Positions 25,062 to 34,441 of a stretch of 64,000 nt of DNA are shown here, piece after piece; the stretch's first letter is position 1; every line of letters starts with the position of its first letter. Below the pieces are notes generated by a model. That model had not been told where the DNA came from, did not search any database, and was given only the letters and a program-made list of their open reading frames with translations. This DNA comes from Fibrobacter sp. UWEL. Lineage in GTDB: Bacteria > Fibrobacterota > Fibrobacteria > Fibrobacterales > Fibrobacteraceae. The stretch is taken from assembly GCF_900142535.1 (NCBI RefSeq), contig NZ_FRBE01000005.1, positions 62,001-126,000 of the forward strand, in the 5' to 3' direction. The translations under genes and the position numbers were made by a program.

Positions 25062-26939
25062 ATGTACAAAACCCTTGAACAGGCACTGCTGGACTTAGAA
25101 AAAGCAGGTATGCTGAAGCGTGTCCACCAGGAGGTGGACCCCAATCTGGAGATGGCAGAAATTGCCCGCCAGGTTTTTGAGGCAAATGGCCCTGCACTGC
25201 TGTTCGAAAAAATCAAGGGAAGTCCTTTCCGTGGGGCCTGCAACATTTTCGGCAGTGAAGAACGTCTCCAGTTTCTGTTCCGCAAGAGTATGAAAGGAAC
25301 TCAGACTGCAGTTCTTTTCAAGTCCAACCCGGTAGAGTTTTTCAAGCATCCCAATCCTTTCAAGCTGCTGACCGCAGCCAAGGCGGGCATTTGCGCGCTC
25401 CCCCGCAGGAGCGGATCTATCAAGGATTTCCAGGAATGCAGCCTGAAGGATTTGCCCCAGTTGAAAAGCTGGCCTATGGATGGCGGCGCCTTTGTGACGC
25501 TTCCCCAGGTGGCAACACGGCCCGGCGAAAAGTCAAGCATCATGACCACCAACGTGGGCATGTACCGCATACAGATGTCTGGAAACGATTACCAGCAGGG
25601 AAAGGAATGCGGTCTCCATTACCAGATCAAGCGAGACATCGCAAGGCATCACCGCAAGGCCATCGAAGAAGGCCGTCCCCTGAAGGTGAGTGTCTTTATT
25701 GGCGGTCCTCCCTCCCATACAGTTGCAGCCGTAATGCCCATGCCCGAGAACCTCTCCGAGCTGGTATTTGCGGGAATGTTGGGCGGTCGCCGATTCAATT
25801 ACTTTATCCATAATGGATATCTAGTCTCCAGCGATGCGGACTTCTGCATTCTAGGAGAAGTGGGCCCCAGTTTAAAACCGGAAGGTCCCTTCGGCGATCA
25901 CATCGGTTATTATTCCGACAAGCACAACTTCCCCTACATGAGAATCGAGAAGGTTCTTTGCAAGAAGAACGCCATCTATCCTTTTACAGTTGTAGGAAGG
26001 CCCCCTCAGGAAGACACCCTCTTTGGAAGTTTTATCCATCAGGTCACAAAGCCTATGGTTCCTGCTTCCATTCCGGGATTGCACGCGGTTCACGCTGTAG
26101 ATCCTGCGGGAGTTCATCCCCTCTGTCTTGCTCTTGCCAGTGAACGTTTCCTGCCCTACGCCAAGCCCGAAGATCGAGAACCAATGGAAATTCTCAAGAC
26201 GGCAAACGCCCTGTTGGGATTTAATCAGGCGAGTCTCAGCAAGTACCTGATCATCGCGGCGAAGGAAGACGAAATGGAATCCGGCAGAAAAATTGACGTT
26301 AACGACGTGCCGGGATTTTTCGCTCACGTTCTGGAGCGCATGGACTTCAAGCGAGATTTACATTTCCAGACAGCCACCACCATCGATACGCTGGACTATT
26401 CCGGTAGCAGCCTAAATCATGGTTCCAAGCTGGTGATGGCCGCAGCGGGCATCAAACGTCGCGATCTCCGCTGCGACATGACGGATCTGCAATCCCTCAC
26501 GCTGCCGGAGGAATTTACCGCAGGTGGAGATCTTCGCGCTTACATCCCTATGGCAGGCGTCCTTGTGATTGAAGGCCCCGCATTCAACGCAGAAAAACGC
26601 AAAGACCTTATGGAAAAACTTGCAGGCGCCATCGCCCAATGGAAATACCGGGACAACTATCCTCTGGTATCTCTCATTGATAGCAGGCCTGTTCTGGATG
26701 AATCCCTCAAGGGCGACAACTTGAATGATTTTCTCTGGCTAACCTTCACACGTTCCGATCCTGCCCAGGACATTTTTGGATGGAATGAACATGTGGAGAA
26801 TAAGCACTGGAGCGCAGAAGCACCCATCATTATCGATGCACGTATAAAGCCGCACCACCAAAAGGCATTGACCATTCCCGAAGAAATCAAGACTCGCGCA
26901 CGAGCTATTCTGAAGGAAGAGGGTATTTTAGGAGGATAA
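25062..26939 (+). CDS. ubiD: UbiD family decarboxylase
   Basis: A 625-residue prenyl-FMN-dependent decarboxylase. Family landmarks include the N-terminal EVDPNLEMAEIARQVFEANG, the cofactor region NVGMYRIQMSGNDYQQGKEC with HYQIKRDIARHH, and the active-site segment KPEGPFGDHIGYYSDKHNFP. It is longer than E. coli UbiD (about 497 residues), with a C-terminal extension seen in the longer UbiD forms. In a menaquinone-using anaerobe such an enzyme may decarboxylate a naphthoate or hydroxybenzoate precursor; the substrate is not defined by sequence. No ubiX flavin prenyltransferase gene lies in the window. The following gene starts two bases after its stop, with GGAGG embedded in its last codons. Confidence 0.9.
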   Translation: MYKTLEQALLDLEKAGMLKRVHQEVDPNLEMAEIARQVFEANGPALLFEKIKGSPFRGACNIFGSEERLQFLFRKSMKGTQTAVLFKSNPVEFFKHPNPFKLLTAAKAGICALPRRSGSIKDFQECSLKDLPQLKSWPMDGGAFVTLPQVATRPGEKSSIMTTNVGMYRIQMSGNDYQQGKECGLHYQIKRDIARHHRKAIEEGRPLKVSVFIGGPPSHTVAAVMPMPENLSELVFAGMLGGRRFNYFIHNGYLVSSDADFCILGEVGPSLKPEGPFGDHIGYYSDKHNFPYMRIEKVLCKKNAIYPFTVVGRPPQEDTLFGSFIHQVTKPMVPASIPGLHAVHAVDPAGVHPLCLALASERFLPYAKPEDREPMEILKTANALLGFNQASLSKYLIIAAKEDEMESGRKIDVNDVPGFFAHVLERMDFKRDLHFQTATTIDTLDYSGSSLNHGSKLVMAAAGIKRRDLRCDMTDLQSLTLPEEFTAGGDLRAYIPMAGVLVIEGPAFNAEKRKDLMEKLAGAIAQWKYRDNYPLVSLIDSRPVLDESLKGDNLNDFLWLTFTRSDPAQDIFGWNEHVENKHWSAEAPIIIDARIKPHHQKALTIPEEIKTRARAILKEEGILGG

Positions 26940-26940
26940 A

Positions 26941-28602
26941 ATGTCTTTTAAAAAAAGGATGTCCCTGCTTGCTGTTGTGCTGGCAGCGCTATTTCTGACA
27001 GAACCAATTTCTGCACGAACCTGCGGAACCAACATCATCGGGCGACATCAGCAGGATTTACGAACTAAGCAAGCCAACCATCAGAAGCCAGCCGCAAGAC
27101 GAAAAGCTTATTCCGGATGTGAAGCCTCCGCTTATTACGATACAGTTCTTACCCAGAAGACAGAACACTTCCAGATTTTCTACACACTGAACGGGCCTCA
27201 CCAGACTACGCCTGCATATGTGGATACCGTCGCAAAGATTGCGGAATACGCGTACCAGTTTTATACAGCCCAAATGGGGATGTTGCCTCCCTTGGGAGAT
27301 GAAGTATCCTTCCATTACCAACAGAACGTAGGGAAAGGGCTATACCCCATTGAAATCATTGACGTGGACCTCATGCGAGCAACGGACTTCTACTTGAACG
27401 GATCCTGCTTTGGTTGCTACGGCGTTACTATTTCTGAAGACTATTCCGACGGAACCACCACTCTCGTTGTAGAAAATGACTTTCGCTATGTACCGGAATA
27501 TAAAAGCGAAAAAGACACAATAAAAGTCGACGGCAAGGATTGCATTTATGACATCGCCAGTCTAGAGTTCGCCAACGAAGCCCATAAGTATTCCTATGTA
27601 GACCAGTGGCAAAACGGCATCCGAGTGACTCTCGTCCACGAGCTCTATCATGCGGTACAGTTGCGCTATATCGATTTCAATGAATATTGGGATTTCTGGT
27701 TCGAAGCATCGGCTTCAGGCGTGGAGGAAGTTGCAGCCCCGGATATCGACGACTACTTTGCCTATCTTCCCACCATGTCCAAGTTAGAGAATACTCCTCT
27801 AGACGAAATGATCGAAGATTATGGAGCAGGAATCCTTTTCCTTTATCTCTATAATCATGTATCCCCCACTACAGACAAATTTATTTGGGAAGGAAAATCA
27901 AAAACACCAGACTATTCGTTCTGGCGGATTCTAAACAACTATGCCCAAAAGAATAAACTTTCCGCAGATAGTCTATTCCAGGATTTTTCTGTAAAGCTGT
28001 CCTTTGCAGGAAAACGCACGAACCTTCTGGATACAGCACAGTGGATTTCCTCCGACGAAAATCGCTGGCCAGAATTCAAGCACATCCATCACGATAATGC
28101 ACTGGACGAATTTTCCCCTAGCATGAAGGAACATGCTTATCAGTTCCATAATGGGGGCAAGCCCGTCGTTACTGACTACCATGGCAAAGCAACCGCAATC
28201 GCCTATATGTCGGGTGAATCCCAGATTAAGTCCATCAAGACCACCAAAATGGCAGATTCCCTGTACACCGTCTGGAACAACAATCCCTCCATAGATTCTA
28301 TCATCTGGGTATTTAGCAGGTACAACGACAGCACCGCAATCCCCGTCGAAATAGATGAAAGGCCCACACGAGCATACCCCTCCCCCTGGAGAGAAGGAAA
28401 CCTTTGTTTTGCCTCTCTCCCTCAGAGCAAGAAATTCATCGAAATTAGAACGCGCCGTGGAGACCTGATCGTTAGGGAACCCTACAATTCCCAAACCCAT
28501 TGTATCGACGAAAACCGCGTCAAAAAATTAATGGTCCCCGGAGTCTACCGTTTTAGAGCAGGTAGCAGCGGAAAGACCAAAGATTTTATCGTGATTTATT
28601 AG
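26941..28602 (+). CDS. Secreted zinc metalloprotease-like protein (MXAN_6640 type)
   Basis: A 553-residue exported protein. A signal peptide (LLAVVLAALFLTEPISA) precedes a Lys/Arg-rich segment and a protease-like domain. The zinc site is HELYH at residues 233-237 in VTLVHELYHAVQLRYI, followed by WFEASASGVEEVAAPDIDDY, which supplies the downstream Glu and the D-Y-x-x-Y-L type ending of MXAN_6640-like proteases. Two or more Cys pairs near the N-terminus could form disulfides. The last 90 residues form a beta-rich domain (TRAYPSPWREGNLCFASLPQ, IEIRTRRGDLIV) resembling a type IX sorting domain. Its natural substrate is unknown. It is the third gene after SRPBCC and UbiD, with GGAGG five bases before the ATG. 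Confidence 0.8.
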   Translation: MSFKKRMSLLAVVLAALFLTEPISARTCGTNIIGRHQQDLRTKQANHQKPAARRKAYSGCEASAYYDTVLTQKTEHFQIFYTLNGPHQTTPAYVDTVAKIAEYAYQFYTAQMGMLPPLGDEVSFHYQQNVGKGLYPIEIIDVDLMRATDFYLNGSCFGCYGVTISEDYSDGTTTLVVENDFRYVPEYKSEKDTIKVDGKDCIYDIASLEFANEAHKYSYVDQWQNGIRVTLVHELYHAVQLRYIDFNEYWDFWFEASASGVEEVAAPDIDDYFAYLPTMSKLENTPLDEMIEDYGAGILFLYLYNHVSPTTDKFIWEGKSKTPDYSFWRILNNYAQKNKLSADSLFQDFSVKLSFAGKRTNLLDTAQWISSDENRWPEFKHIHHDNALDEFSPSMKEHAYQFHNGGKPVVTDYHGKATAIAYMSGESQIKSIKTTKMADSLYTVWNNNPSIDSIIWVFSRYNDSTAIPVEIDERPTRAYPSPWREGNLCFASLPQSKKFIEIRTRRGDLIVREPYNSQTHCIDENRVKKLMVPGVYRFRAGSSGKTKDFIVIY

Positions 28603-28606
28603 AATC

Positions 28607-30202
28607 TTAAAGCCAACTGAAAATGCTGTTGGCTTTTTCCAAAGACGGCAAAATGGAATTTGCCGCAGGCTTGTCCGAATTTTTTAGAAAGGACTTGCAG
28701 GCCTCTGCAAACAGGGCGTGGCCATTGGAATAATGGTCATCCAGGCGACGCTTGGCATAACCTTCTGCAGAATGATTGTGGATCATGAAAGCCCAGTCAG
28801 AAGACTGGAACAGCATCAGTTCACGTTCCATCTGCTTAATATAGCGATCCATCAGCTTGGAAGACTTCTGGGTAGGCAGCATACGATCCTTCACCGATTT
28901 CAGGTGCTGGATCATGGCTCTCAGGCGATAAGACTGAGGATAGTACTGGTCTGTCTCGCCGTTAATCCAGACAGAACCAAAGCCACCTTCGCCCCAGCTG
29001 GAGAACGCAGGTTCATGAGCTTCAGGATCTGCAGAAGAAGTCATGATTTCATCTGCACCCGCAAATTCAATCACGGAGGAGGATGCAGCACGTTCCAAGA
29101 GGGATTCCAGGAACAGGGGCCCTTCAAACCACCAGTGGCCAAAAAGTTCTGCATCGTAAGGGCAAAGCAGGCAAGCCTTGTTCCCTTCCATATTCACCAG
29201 CAATTCAGAAACGGTCGCTTCACGATTGACCACAAAGAGATGGGCATGATCGTTCGCCAGACGCATGGCGTTCCAAGGACGGTAAAGTTCCTTGTTTTCA
29301 CTACCCGTAATGCGGTAATACTTAAAGCCGGAATCAATGGGAGTATCTCCAGAGAAGAAGTACTCGCCTAGATAATCCCTGGGACGTTCCTGGGAAATAT
29401 CCTTAAAGAATTCACGATATTCAGGATGGCCCGGATAACCCGTGCGGCGGCTCCACACTTCCATGGAACTTTTCTGTTCACGACCCATGCAGAACAAGCC
29501 CTGCTTGGTACGCATAGGTGTAAAGACGCCGTATTTAGGAGTGGGATTTGCAAGCAATACGCCATGGGTTTCCAGGAAGAAGTACTGCAACCCAAATTCA
29601 GCCAAGTACTTATCAAGACCGGTGAAGTAACCACATTCCGGCAACCACACACCCTTGGGCTTACGTCCAAAGGCTCGTTCAAAACAACGAACCGTCACAT
29701 CCAACTGCATTCGGATGGAATCGGGATCGCTCTGGTAAGCGGGCAAGAAAGGATGAGTTCCCACGCAAGTGAGAAGATTCAACTTCCCCGCTTTTTCAAG
29801 AGCAAGGAATTCGCCAAGAAGATCATGATTGATTCGGTTTTCCCAAGTATCAATCAAAGTCTTCTGACGGTCCAAATAAAATTTGGAAAGGGATTCCTGA
29901 GGTTTTCCCTCGTTTTGACGCACTTCCTTTTCAATCAGCTTCATCTGTTGCTTCAAGTGTTCCGTGAACTTATCCTGAAGGCGAGTATCAGAAAGCATTT
30001 CAATCAAGGGAGCAGAAACACTCAGGTTGTAGACACCCGGTACACCCTTTTCCAACAAGCGACGCATGGCCTGCACCAAAGGCAGGTATGTTTCAGCAAT
30101 AGCCTCGAACAGCCAGTTTTCTTCAAAGAAACGGGCGTGCTCAGGATGATGCACAAACGGCAAATGAGCGTGTAGTAAGAAAAGGACTTTACCAGGAGCC
30201 AT
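28607..30202 (-). CDS. GH57 1,4-alpha-glucan branching enzyme (with DUF1957)
   Basis: A 531-residue cytoplasmic glycoside hydrolase family 57 protein. The start VLFLLHAHLPFVHHPEH is the family's first conserved region; GVWLPECGYFTGLDKYL carries the likely nucleophile Glu, and LLCPYDAELFGHWWFEG carries the acid/base Asp. The C-terminal DUF1957 part (SDWAFMIHNHSAEGYAKRR, LDDHYSNG) is typical of the GH57 branching enzymes, which form alpha-1,6 branches in glycogen-like alpha-glucan. The DUF4912 gene lies upstream on the same strand, separated by a 135-base AT-rich spacer with heptanucleotide arrays. Glycogen storage is known in Fibrobacter, which fits. Amylase activity is the main alternative. 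Confidence 0.92.
   Translation of the reverse strand: MAPGKVLFLLHAHLPFVHHPEHARFFEENWLFEAIAETYLPLVQAMRRLLEKGVPGVYNLSVSAPLIEMLSDTRLQDKFTEHLKQQMKLIEKEVRQNEGKPQESLSKFYLDRQKTLIDTWENRINHDLLGEFLALEKAGKLNLLTCVGTHPFLPAYQSDPDSIRMQLDVTVRCFERAFGRKPKGVWLPECGYFTGLDKYLAEFGLQYFFLETHGVLLANPTPKYGVFTPMRTKQGLFCMGREQKSSMEVWSRRTGYPGHPEYREFFKDISQERPRDYLGEYFFSGDTPIDSGFKYYRITGSENKELYRPWNAMRLANDHAHLFVVNREATVSELLVNMEGNKACLLCPYDAELFGHWWFEGPLFLESLLERAASSSVIEFAGADEIMTSSADPEAHEPAFSSWGEGGFGSVWINGETDQYYPQSYRLRAMIQHLKSVKDRMLPTQKSSKLMDRYIKQMERELMLFQSSDWAFMIHNHSAEGYAKRRLDDHYSNGHALFAEACKSFLKNSDKPAANSILPSLEKANSIFSWL
28609..28638 (+). terminator. Terminator of the metalloprotease gene inside the GH57 3' end
   Basis: AAAGCCAAC, a ten-base loop and GTTGGCTTTTT form a stem with a T run. 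The stem lies within the last codons of the convergent GH57 gene, so one sequence serves as coding end and terminator. Confidence 0.7.
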
Positions 30203-30206
30203 ATAG

Positions 30207-30238
30207 CAATTAATAATTATGAATTATGAGTTAACAAT
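30207..30238. repeat. Heptanucleotide repeat array (left)
   Basis: Seven-base units CAATTAA, TAATTAT, GAATTAT, GAGTTAA and CAATAA follow one another directly upstream of the GH57 start codon. Confidence 0.6.
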
Positions 30239-30291
30239 AAAAAGTGTGTATTGACGCTGTCGAAAAAGCAATGAACAAAGAATAAAAACTA

Positions 30292-30333
30292 TTCATTGTT
30301 CATTGTTAATTGTTCATTGTTAATTATTCATTG
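30292..30333. repeat. Heptanucleotide repeat array (right)
   Basis: Six perfect-phase seven-base units: TTCATTG, TTCATTG, TTAATTG, TTCATTG, TTAATTA and TTCATTG. It ends just outside the DUF4912 stop codon. Its complement resembles the units of the left array, so the two arrays face each other across the spacer. Confidence 0.75.
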
Positions 30334-30337
30334 ATTA

Positions 30338-31531
30338 TTACTCAGTGCGCTTTACAACGATAGGAACGATTGTCGTGGGGAAATCGCCATCCTTATCAGT
30401 AGCAAAGACGGGGATAACCTTCGTTACATCCGGCAGATCTTCTTCAAAGCTGAAGGTGCCATCCGGATTCAGCGGGAAGTCTTCACCACGAACCTGGAGA
30501 TGAGCGTCGGGACGAGTACCACCGTAAACGATGAGACGAGTCTTAACCCACAGGAAGAAATCCTTACCGTAGTTCACGGAATCCTTAGAGGATTCAATCA
30601 CGTTGTTGCCCAAAGCCTGGAGAGCGGCGCTGGATAGAGCTCCAGAGAACATAGATTCGGAAGAACTACCGAAGCTACCACCCAGGCTGTTCAGCCAGGA
30701 TTCTGCAGTCTGGCTGGTAAAGCCAGAACTCATGAAGTTGCCCAGGGTGTTACCACCAAGAGAAGCCTTTGCAAATGCGTCATCAGCAGCAGGAGCGGCG
30801 GCGTTCTTGTCAAACACTGCAACCGGAGCAGATTCAACGATGGGTTCGAAGTTCTTGCCCTGAACAGAGCCGAGAACAGCAACCACAGCCTGACCAGCGG
30901 TATTTTCTACATACCAGCTACGAGCATCTGCGGGGACTTCGATGTCACGGAACTTCTGCTTTTTCTTGTTGCGCTGAACAGTGAGGTCAGAAGCAATATC
31001 GAACAAGCGGAGCACCAGCTTCTTCTTGCCCTTCTTAGCCTGCTTAACACGGTTTTCGGAAACTTCCCAGAAGGCATGCATCCAGTTAGGATCCTTCTGC
31101 ATGAGAACCAAGTATTCAGCGTCAAAGGACTGTGCGAGAGTAGCAACTTCTTCGGTCTTTGCCTTAGAAGCAACCTTGGCCACCGGCTTTTCTTCTGCCT
31201 TAACAGCCTTAGTAGCAGTCTTAGCGGAAGCCTTCTTTGCAGGAGCCTTGACCGCAGCGGTCTTCTTTGCTGCGACCTTCTTTTCAGCAGGTTCTGCAGT
31301 CTTTGCAGTTGCCTTTGCTGCTGCCTTAGGAGCAGCCTTTGCGGCAACCTTCTTTGCAGGAGCCTTAGCCACCTTCTCGGCCTTTTCCACCTTTTCAGCC
31401 TTAGCCTTTACTTCCTTAGCAGGCTTTTCTGCTACGGCGGGCTTTACGGCCTTTGTGGCGGCCTTAGTCGTTCCCTTAGCGACTGCGGCTACCTTTGTTT
31501 CTTTCTTTTCGGTTTCTTTCTTAGCTGCCAT
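30338..31531 (-). CDS. DUF4912 protein with histone H1-like Ala/Lys tail
   Basis: A 397-residue protein. Residues 1-130 are almost entirely Ala, Lys, Val, Thr and Glu in H1-like patterns (AKAPAKKVAAKAAPKAAAKA). Residues 140-260 hold a DUF4912 domain: YLVLMQKDPNWMHAFWEVSE, KLVLRLFDIASD and DIEVPADARSWYVENTAGQ, as in carbohydrate-binding-like modules often encoded beside GH57/DUF1957 enzymes. A flexible Gly/Ser region and a final beta segment (LIVYGGTRPDAHLQVRGEDF) follow. AAGGAGG lies ahead of the ATG. The GH57 gene is next downstream, and a role in alpha-glucan metabolism is inferred. The basic tail may bind nucleic acid or acidic polymers. Confidence 0.85.
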   Translation of the reverse strand: MAAKKETEKKETKVAAVAKGTTKAATKAVKPAVAEKPAKEVKAKAEKVEKAEKVAKAPAKKVAAKAAPKAAAKATAKTAEPAEKKVAAKKTAAVKAPAKKASAKTATKAVKAEEKPVAKVASKAKTEEVATLAQSFDAEYLVLMQKDPNWMHAFWEVSENRVKQAKKGKKKLVLRLFDIASDLTVQRNKKKQKFRDIEVPADARSWYVENTAGQAVVAVLGSVQGKNFEPIVESAPVAVFDKNAAAPAADDAFAKASLGGNTLGNFMSSGFTSQTAESWLNSLGGSFGSSSESMFSGALSSAALQALGNNVIESSKDSVNYGKDFFLWVKTRLIVYGGTRPDAHLQVRGEDFPLNPDGTFSFEEDLPDVTKVIPVFATDKDGDFPTTIVPIVVKRTE

Positions 31532-31558
31532 TTTCAGCCTCCTTAAAAAATCCTAATC

Positions 31559-32791
31559 CTATCTGCGGCTCTGACCCCAGGAACCAATTCCTGTAAGTCC
31601 GATACGGATCGCAAAGAATGCTTCATCCCATTCTTGATTGGTATCAGCAAATCTCATGCCACCCTGCAGTGCAACATCTATAGTCGTTCCTTTACGACCA
31701 AGAGGGAATCCTGCACCGATAGAGCCACCGACTTCGTAAACATCCTCAATATACCAATTCCTGTACCAGGCACCGGCACGATAGTTAATCTGCTTCCAGT
31801 ATGAATCATAGAAAAGACCACTTCCATCACACTGGTAACCCAGAGAAGCCATAAAGTCACTCTGAGTCTTTGTAAAGCTTTCCATTTCCCAGCTACCGGC
31901 AATGTTCTGAACATCACTATCCCAGGCTCGCCAGCTCAAGTCCATCATCACGTTATGTTTCTTGTTGAAACGATAACTGATACCCGTTGCAAACATCGCA
32001 GGAATATCGATATAGCGGGTGCCGCGAGTCGTTTCCATGGAGTCCAGTTCACTGACACGCAGATCATACTTTAGATCGTTCTGCAAGGTATATCCAGTGG
32101 TGTAAGAGAAGTAATAAGAAGCGTTCTTTCCACGATACTGGAGAGCACCCGTGTAATACATGGGATGATCCTTGATTTCCCAAGTGCCACTTACATAGTC
32201 TGTAAGGGTATAATCAGCGGCACCCCACTTTTCATCGGATTCCAACTCTTCCAAGTTATTCTGCAAGGAAATACTGCGAGTATTGCTTCCCAGAACATAA
32301 TGACCAGAAACGCCCAAGGAGAATGATCTCAGATAAGGAATGCGGATTGCGTAGGTGGGAACCAGTTCATAAACACTGCCTGCATATTCCACCTTCATCT
32401 GAGATTCACCATCAGATTCATCATCGATGGTGGAAGCATAGTGCTGCCACAAGGACAAGCCCATCGCACCAAAGTCACCCATAGGGAAAGACAAGTTGAA
32501 GGACGGCATGGAGATGTTCATGGTGGAGAAGCTCTCTCCATCATCAGATGCCAAATCCGTTTCCAGCAAGAAGTTCAAGTTGAATACGACTTTCTTGTCA
32601 AAAGCAAGACGTGCCGGATTCAGGACAGAAAGACCTTCTGCATCGCCTGTTTTTGCATTACCTGCAAAACCACGACCAGCAGCGGAGGCTGTGCCCCCCA
32701 TGACATGCTCTTCACCAAGAGCATCCAGACCGATGGTAGAACCGAAGGACAAACCAGAAGCAATAGCAAGTGCGCTTAAAATCTTTTTCAT
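31559..32791 (-). CDS. Outer-membrane beta-barrel protein, FadL/OMPP1-like
   Basis: A 410-residue exported protein with a signal peptide (ILSALAIASGLSFGS). The N-terminal plug-like region GGTASAAGRGFAGNAKTGDAEGLSVLNPA-type residues recalls the FadL/OMPP1 group, where N-P-A is conserved. Most of the rest alternates polar and hydrophobic residues with aromatic girdles (FSLGVSGHYVLGSN, YYFSYTTGYTLQNDLKYDL, VMMDLSWRAWDSD), as expected for antiparallel membrane strands. It probably forms an outer-membrane channel; the cargo is unknown. It begins two bases after the lipoprotein gene ends, so the pair is coupled, and DUF4912 follows after 27 bases. Confidence 0.78.
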   Translation of the reverse strand: MKKILSALAIASGLSFGSTIGLDALGEEHVMGGTASAAGRGFAGNAKTGDAEGLSVLNPARLAFDKKVVFNLNFLLETDLASDDGESFSTMNISMPSFNLSFPMGDFGAMGLSLWQHYASTIDDESDGESQMKVEYAGSVYELVPTYAIRIPYLRSFSLGVSGHYVLGSNTRSISLQNNLEELESDEKWGAADYTLTDYVSGTWEIKDHPMYYTGALQYRGKNASYYFSYTTGYTLQNDLKYDLRVSELDSMETTRGTRYIDIPAMFATGISYRFNKKHNVMMDLSWRAWDSDVQNIAGSWEMESFTKTQSDFMASLGYQCDGSGLFYDSYWKQINYRAGAWYRNWYIEDVYEVGGSIGAGFPLGRKGTTIDVALQGGMRFADTNQEWDEAFFAIRIGLTGIGSWGQSRR

Positions 32792-32793
32792 CT

Positions 32794-34218
32794 CTAATCC
32801 TCCTTATCTCTCTTGGATGCAAGCCAGAGTTTGAGGGTCATGGGACTTTCCAATATAGAGGAGAAGTCATAGCGGGCGTAGTCGAAATAATCCAAACGCA
32901 GACGCACCGTATCACCATCGTCGTTAATATACGTTTCGTAGGTTGCATCCTTTTCCTGCAGGAACGGCCAACCCAAACGAACAATGAACTTAAGGCCACG
33001 ACCATCCCGAGCTCGATTCAGGAAATCGCGAACACCGTAAGTCAGCTGAAGGGACAAGGAATCGCCTTCGTGGAAAATCAAATTCTGATGGCCGTCTTCG
33101 ACAACCGTAACAGAATCTACACGGTAGAATTCCATACGGCGAATTTCAGAACCAGCGCTGTCGATGAACGAACCAGTCAAAACCTGGATAGGCAGTCCAA
33201 GTTCGCTGGAACCCTTGGAATCATCGCGAGGCATAGTCAACTGAGCAAGCATCACATACTGACGAACATCAAACTTTTCATCGGCACTTACCGGGAAATC
33301 ATCCCCGTAAAAATCGGATAGTGCCTTTAAAATTTTTTCAGGAGGAATTTCCACCACCAGAGAGTCAAAAATACCGCCATGAATCACCAGACATTCCCTA
33401 CAGTCTTCCTTGTTTTCAAGCAAGTTTGCCATACGGGCAGGAGACCTACTGGAGTAGTAAATAGAATCCTTCTCCATATCCCTACGCCAGAACTTCAAGA
33501 AAGGCGGGAAGTTCGTATCTTCACCGTAGAGTTGATAAGCCTTCGTAGCATTGGGCAAGGAAAGCTTCAGCTGGATACGAGCATACCTCTTCAGATTCAT
33601 CAAATCATCATACAAGGCAGACGGCAAATCAATATAGAGCAGGGAATCTTTCTTTGCAGCCACATTAGCAAGAGAAATCTTGAAAGTGGTATCGGCAGTG
33701 GATGCAGTTTCCCAATCCGTCAAGGACTCATACCAAATGGAGTCCGTCACATCGCTCAGGCTGTCCGCAAACTTCTTTGAAGTAGACGTTTCAATAATCC
33801 AACTCAAAGTCACATCCACTTCTTCTTCATCGGTCAAGGCTTCTGCAGGAAATTCCTTATCCCTGTAAAGTCCCTTCAGCAGGGAAAGCTGCAAAAAAGC
33901 GCCCGAAGAATCAGAATTTTTCATCTTCTTTATGAAGTTGGTATCAGCCTTGATGGCGAAATCAAAAGCCAAATCATGCTTCAAGTTGGAAACGTTCCCC
34001 AGAATGCCGCGAGTATCAGCAGATCTAGGCAAAGTATCCATGAAAGCTTCCGCAGATGAAACCTTCAAATCACTGACGGTTACAGAATGAACCTTGTAGG
34101 TGGACGGGACGCCCTTGGAGTTTGCCCAGCTGTCCATACCAGTTTCACTAGATTCAAATAAACATGACGTAAGAAGGAACGTCAATACAAGCAAGAAGCC
34201 TAAATTTTTCTTTTTCAC
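32794..34218 (-). CDS. Lipoprotein of unknown function
   Basis: A 474-residue protein with a clear lipobox: FLLVLTFLLTSC, lipid-modified Cys19. The mature part is rich in Ser, Asp and Leu and reads like a beta-sandwich or fibre-associated lipoprotein (VSDLKVSSAEAFMDTLP, LLYIDLPSALYDDLMNLKRY, RIQLKLSLPNATKAYQLYG). A CRECLVIHG segment near residue 270 has a Cys pair. No named family is evident. It is the first gene of a probable minus-strand operon with the outer-membrane barrel two bases downstream, so it may be an accessory lipoprotein of that barrel. The 242-base AT-rich spacer to thrC likely holds its promoter. Confidence 0.75.
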   Translation of the reverse strand: MKKKNLGFLLVLTFLLTSCLFESSETGMDSWANSKGVPSTYKVHSVTVSDLKVSSAEAFMDTLPRSADTRGILGNVSNLKHDLAFDFAIKADTNFIKKMKNSDSSGAFLQLSLLKGLYRDKEFPAEALTDEEEVDVTLSWIIETSTSKKFADSLSDVTDSIWYESLTDWETASTADTTFKISLANVAAKKDSLLYIDLPSALYDDLMNLKRYARIQLKLSLPNATKAYQLYGEDTNFPPFLKFWRRDMEKDSIYYSSRSPARMANLLENKEDCRECLVIHGGIFDSLVVEIPPEKILKALSDFYGDDFPVSADEKFDVRQYVMLAQLTMPRDDSKGSSELGLPIQVLTGSFIDSAGSEIRRMEFYRVDSVTVVEDGHQNLIFHEGDSLSLQLTYGVRDFLNRARDGRGLKFIVRLGWPFLQEKDATYETYINDDGDTVRLRLDYFDYARYDFSSILESPMTLKLWLASKRDKED

Positions 34219-34441
34219 TCAGATCTCCGAGTCACTATGTAAAATTCCGGCTTTAATATAGAAAGTTTAAATCTACCAAATTACTTTAAAACACCTAATT
34301 TTCGCAATTTCGGACTCATATTTAGACTAGACTAATTTTCAGAATAAATCACCCCAGAAATGTGATAACCACTAAAAAACAACACCTATACCCGTCAAAA
34401 TTCTACTAGCTACAATTAGTTTTTTTCTAAATTTCAGCCCG

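Noticed and set aside
30207-30333. Possible CRISPR array
   Set aside because: The units are seven bases long in direct tandem without spacers; no cas genes are present.
30981-31556. Ala/Ser/Leu-rich plus-strand frames opposite the DUF4912 gene
   Set aside because: They are complements of the Ala/Lys low-complexity tail; the minus-strand frame has AAGGAGG and a recognisable domain.
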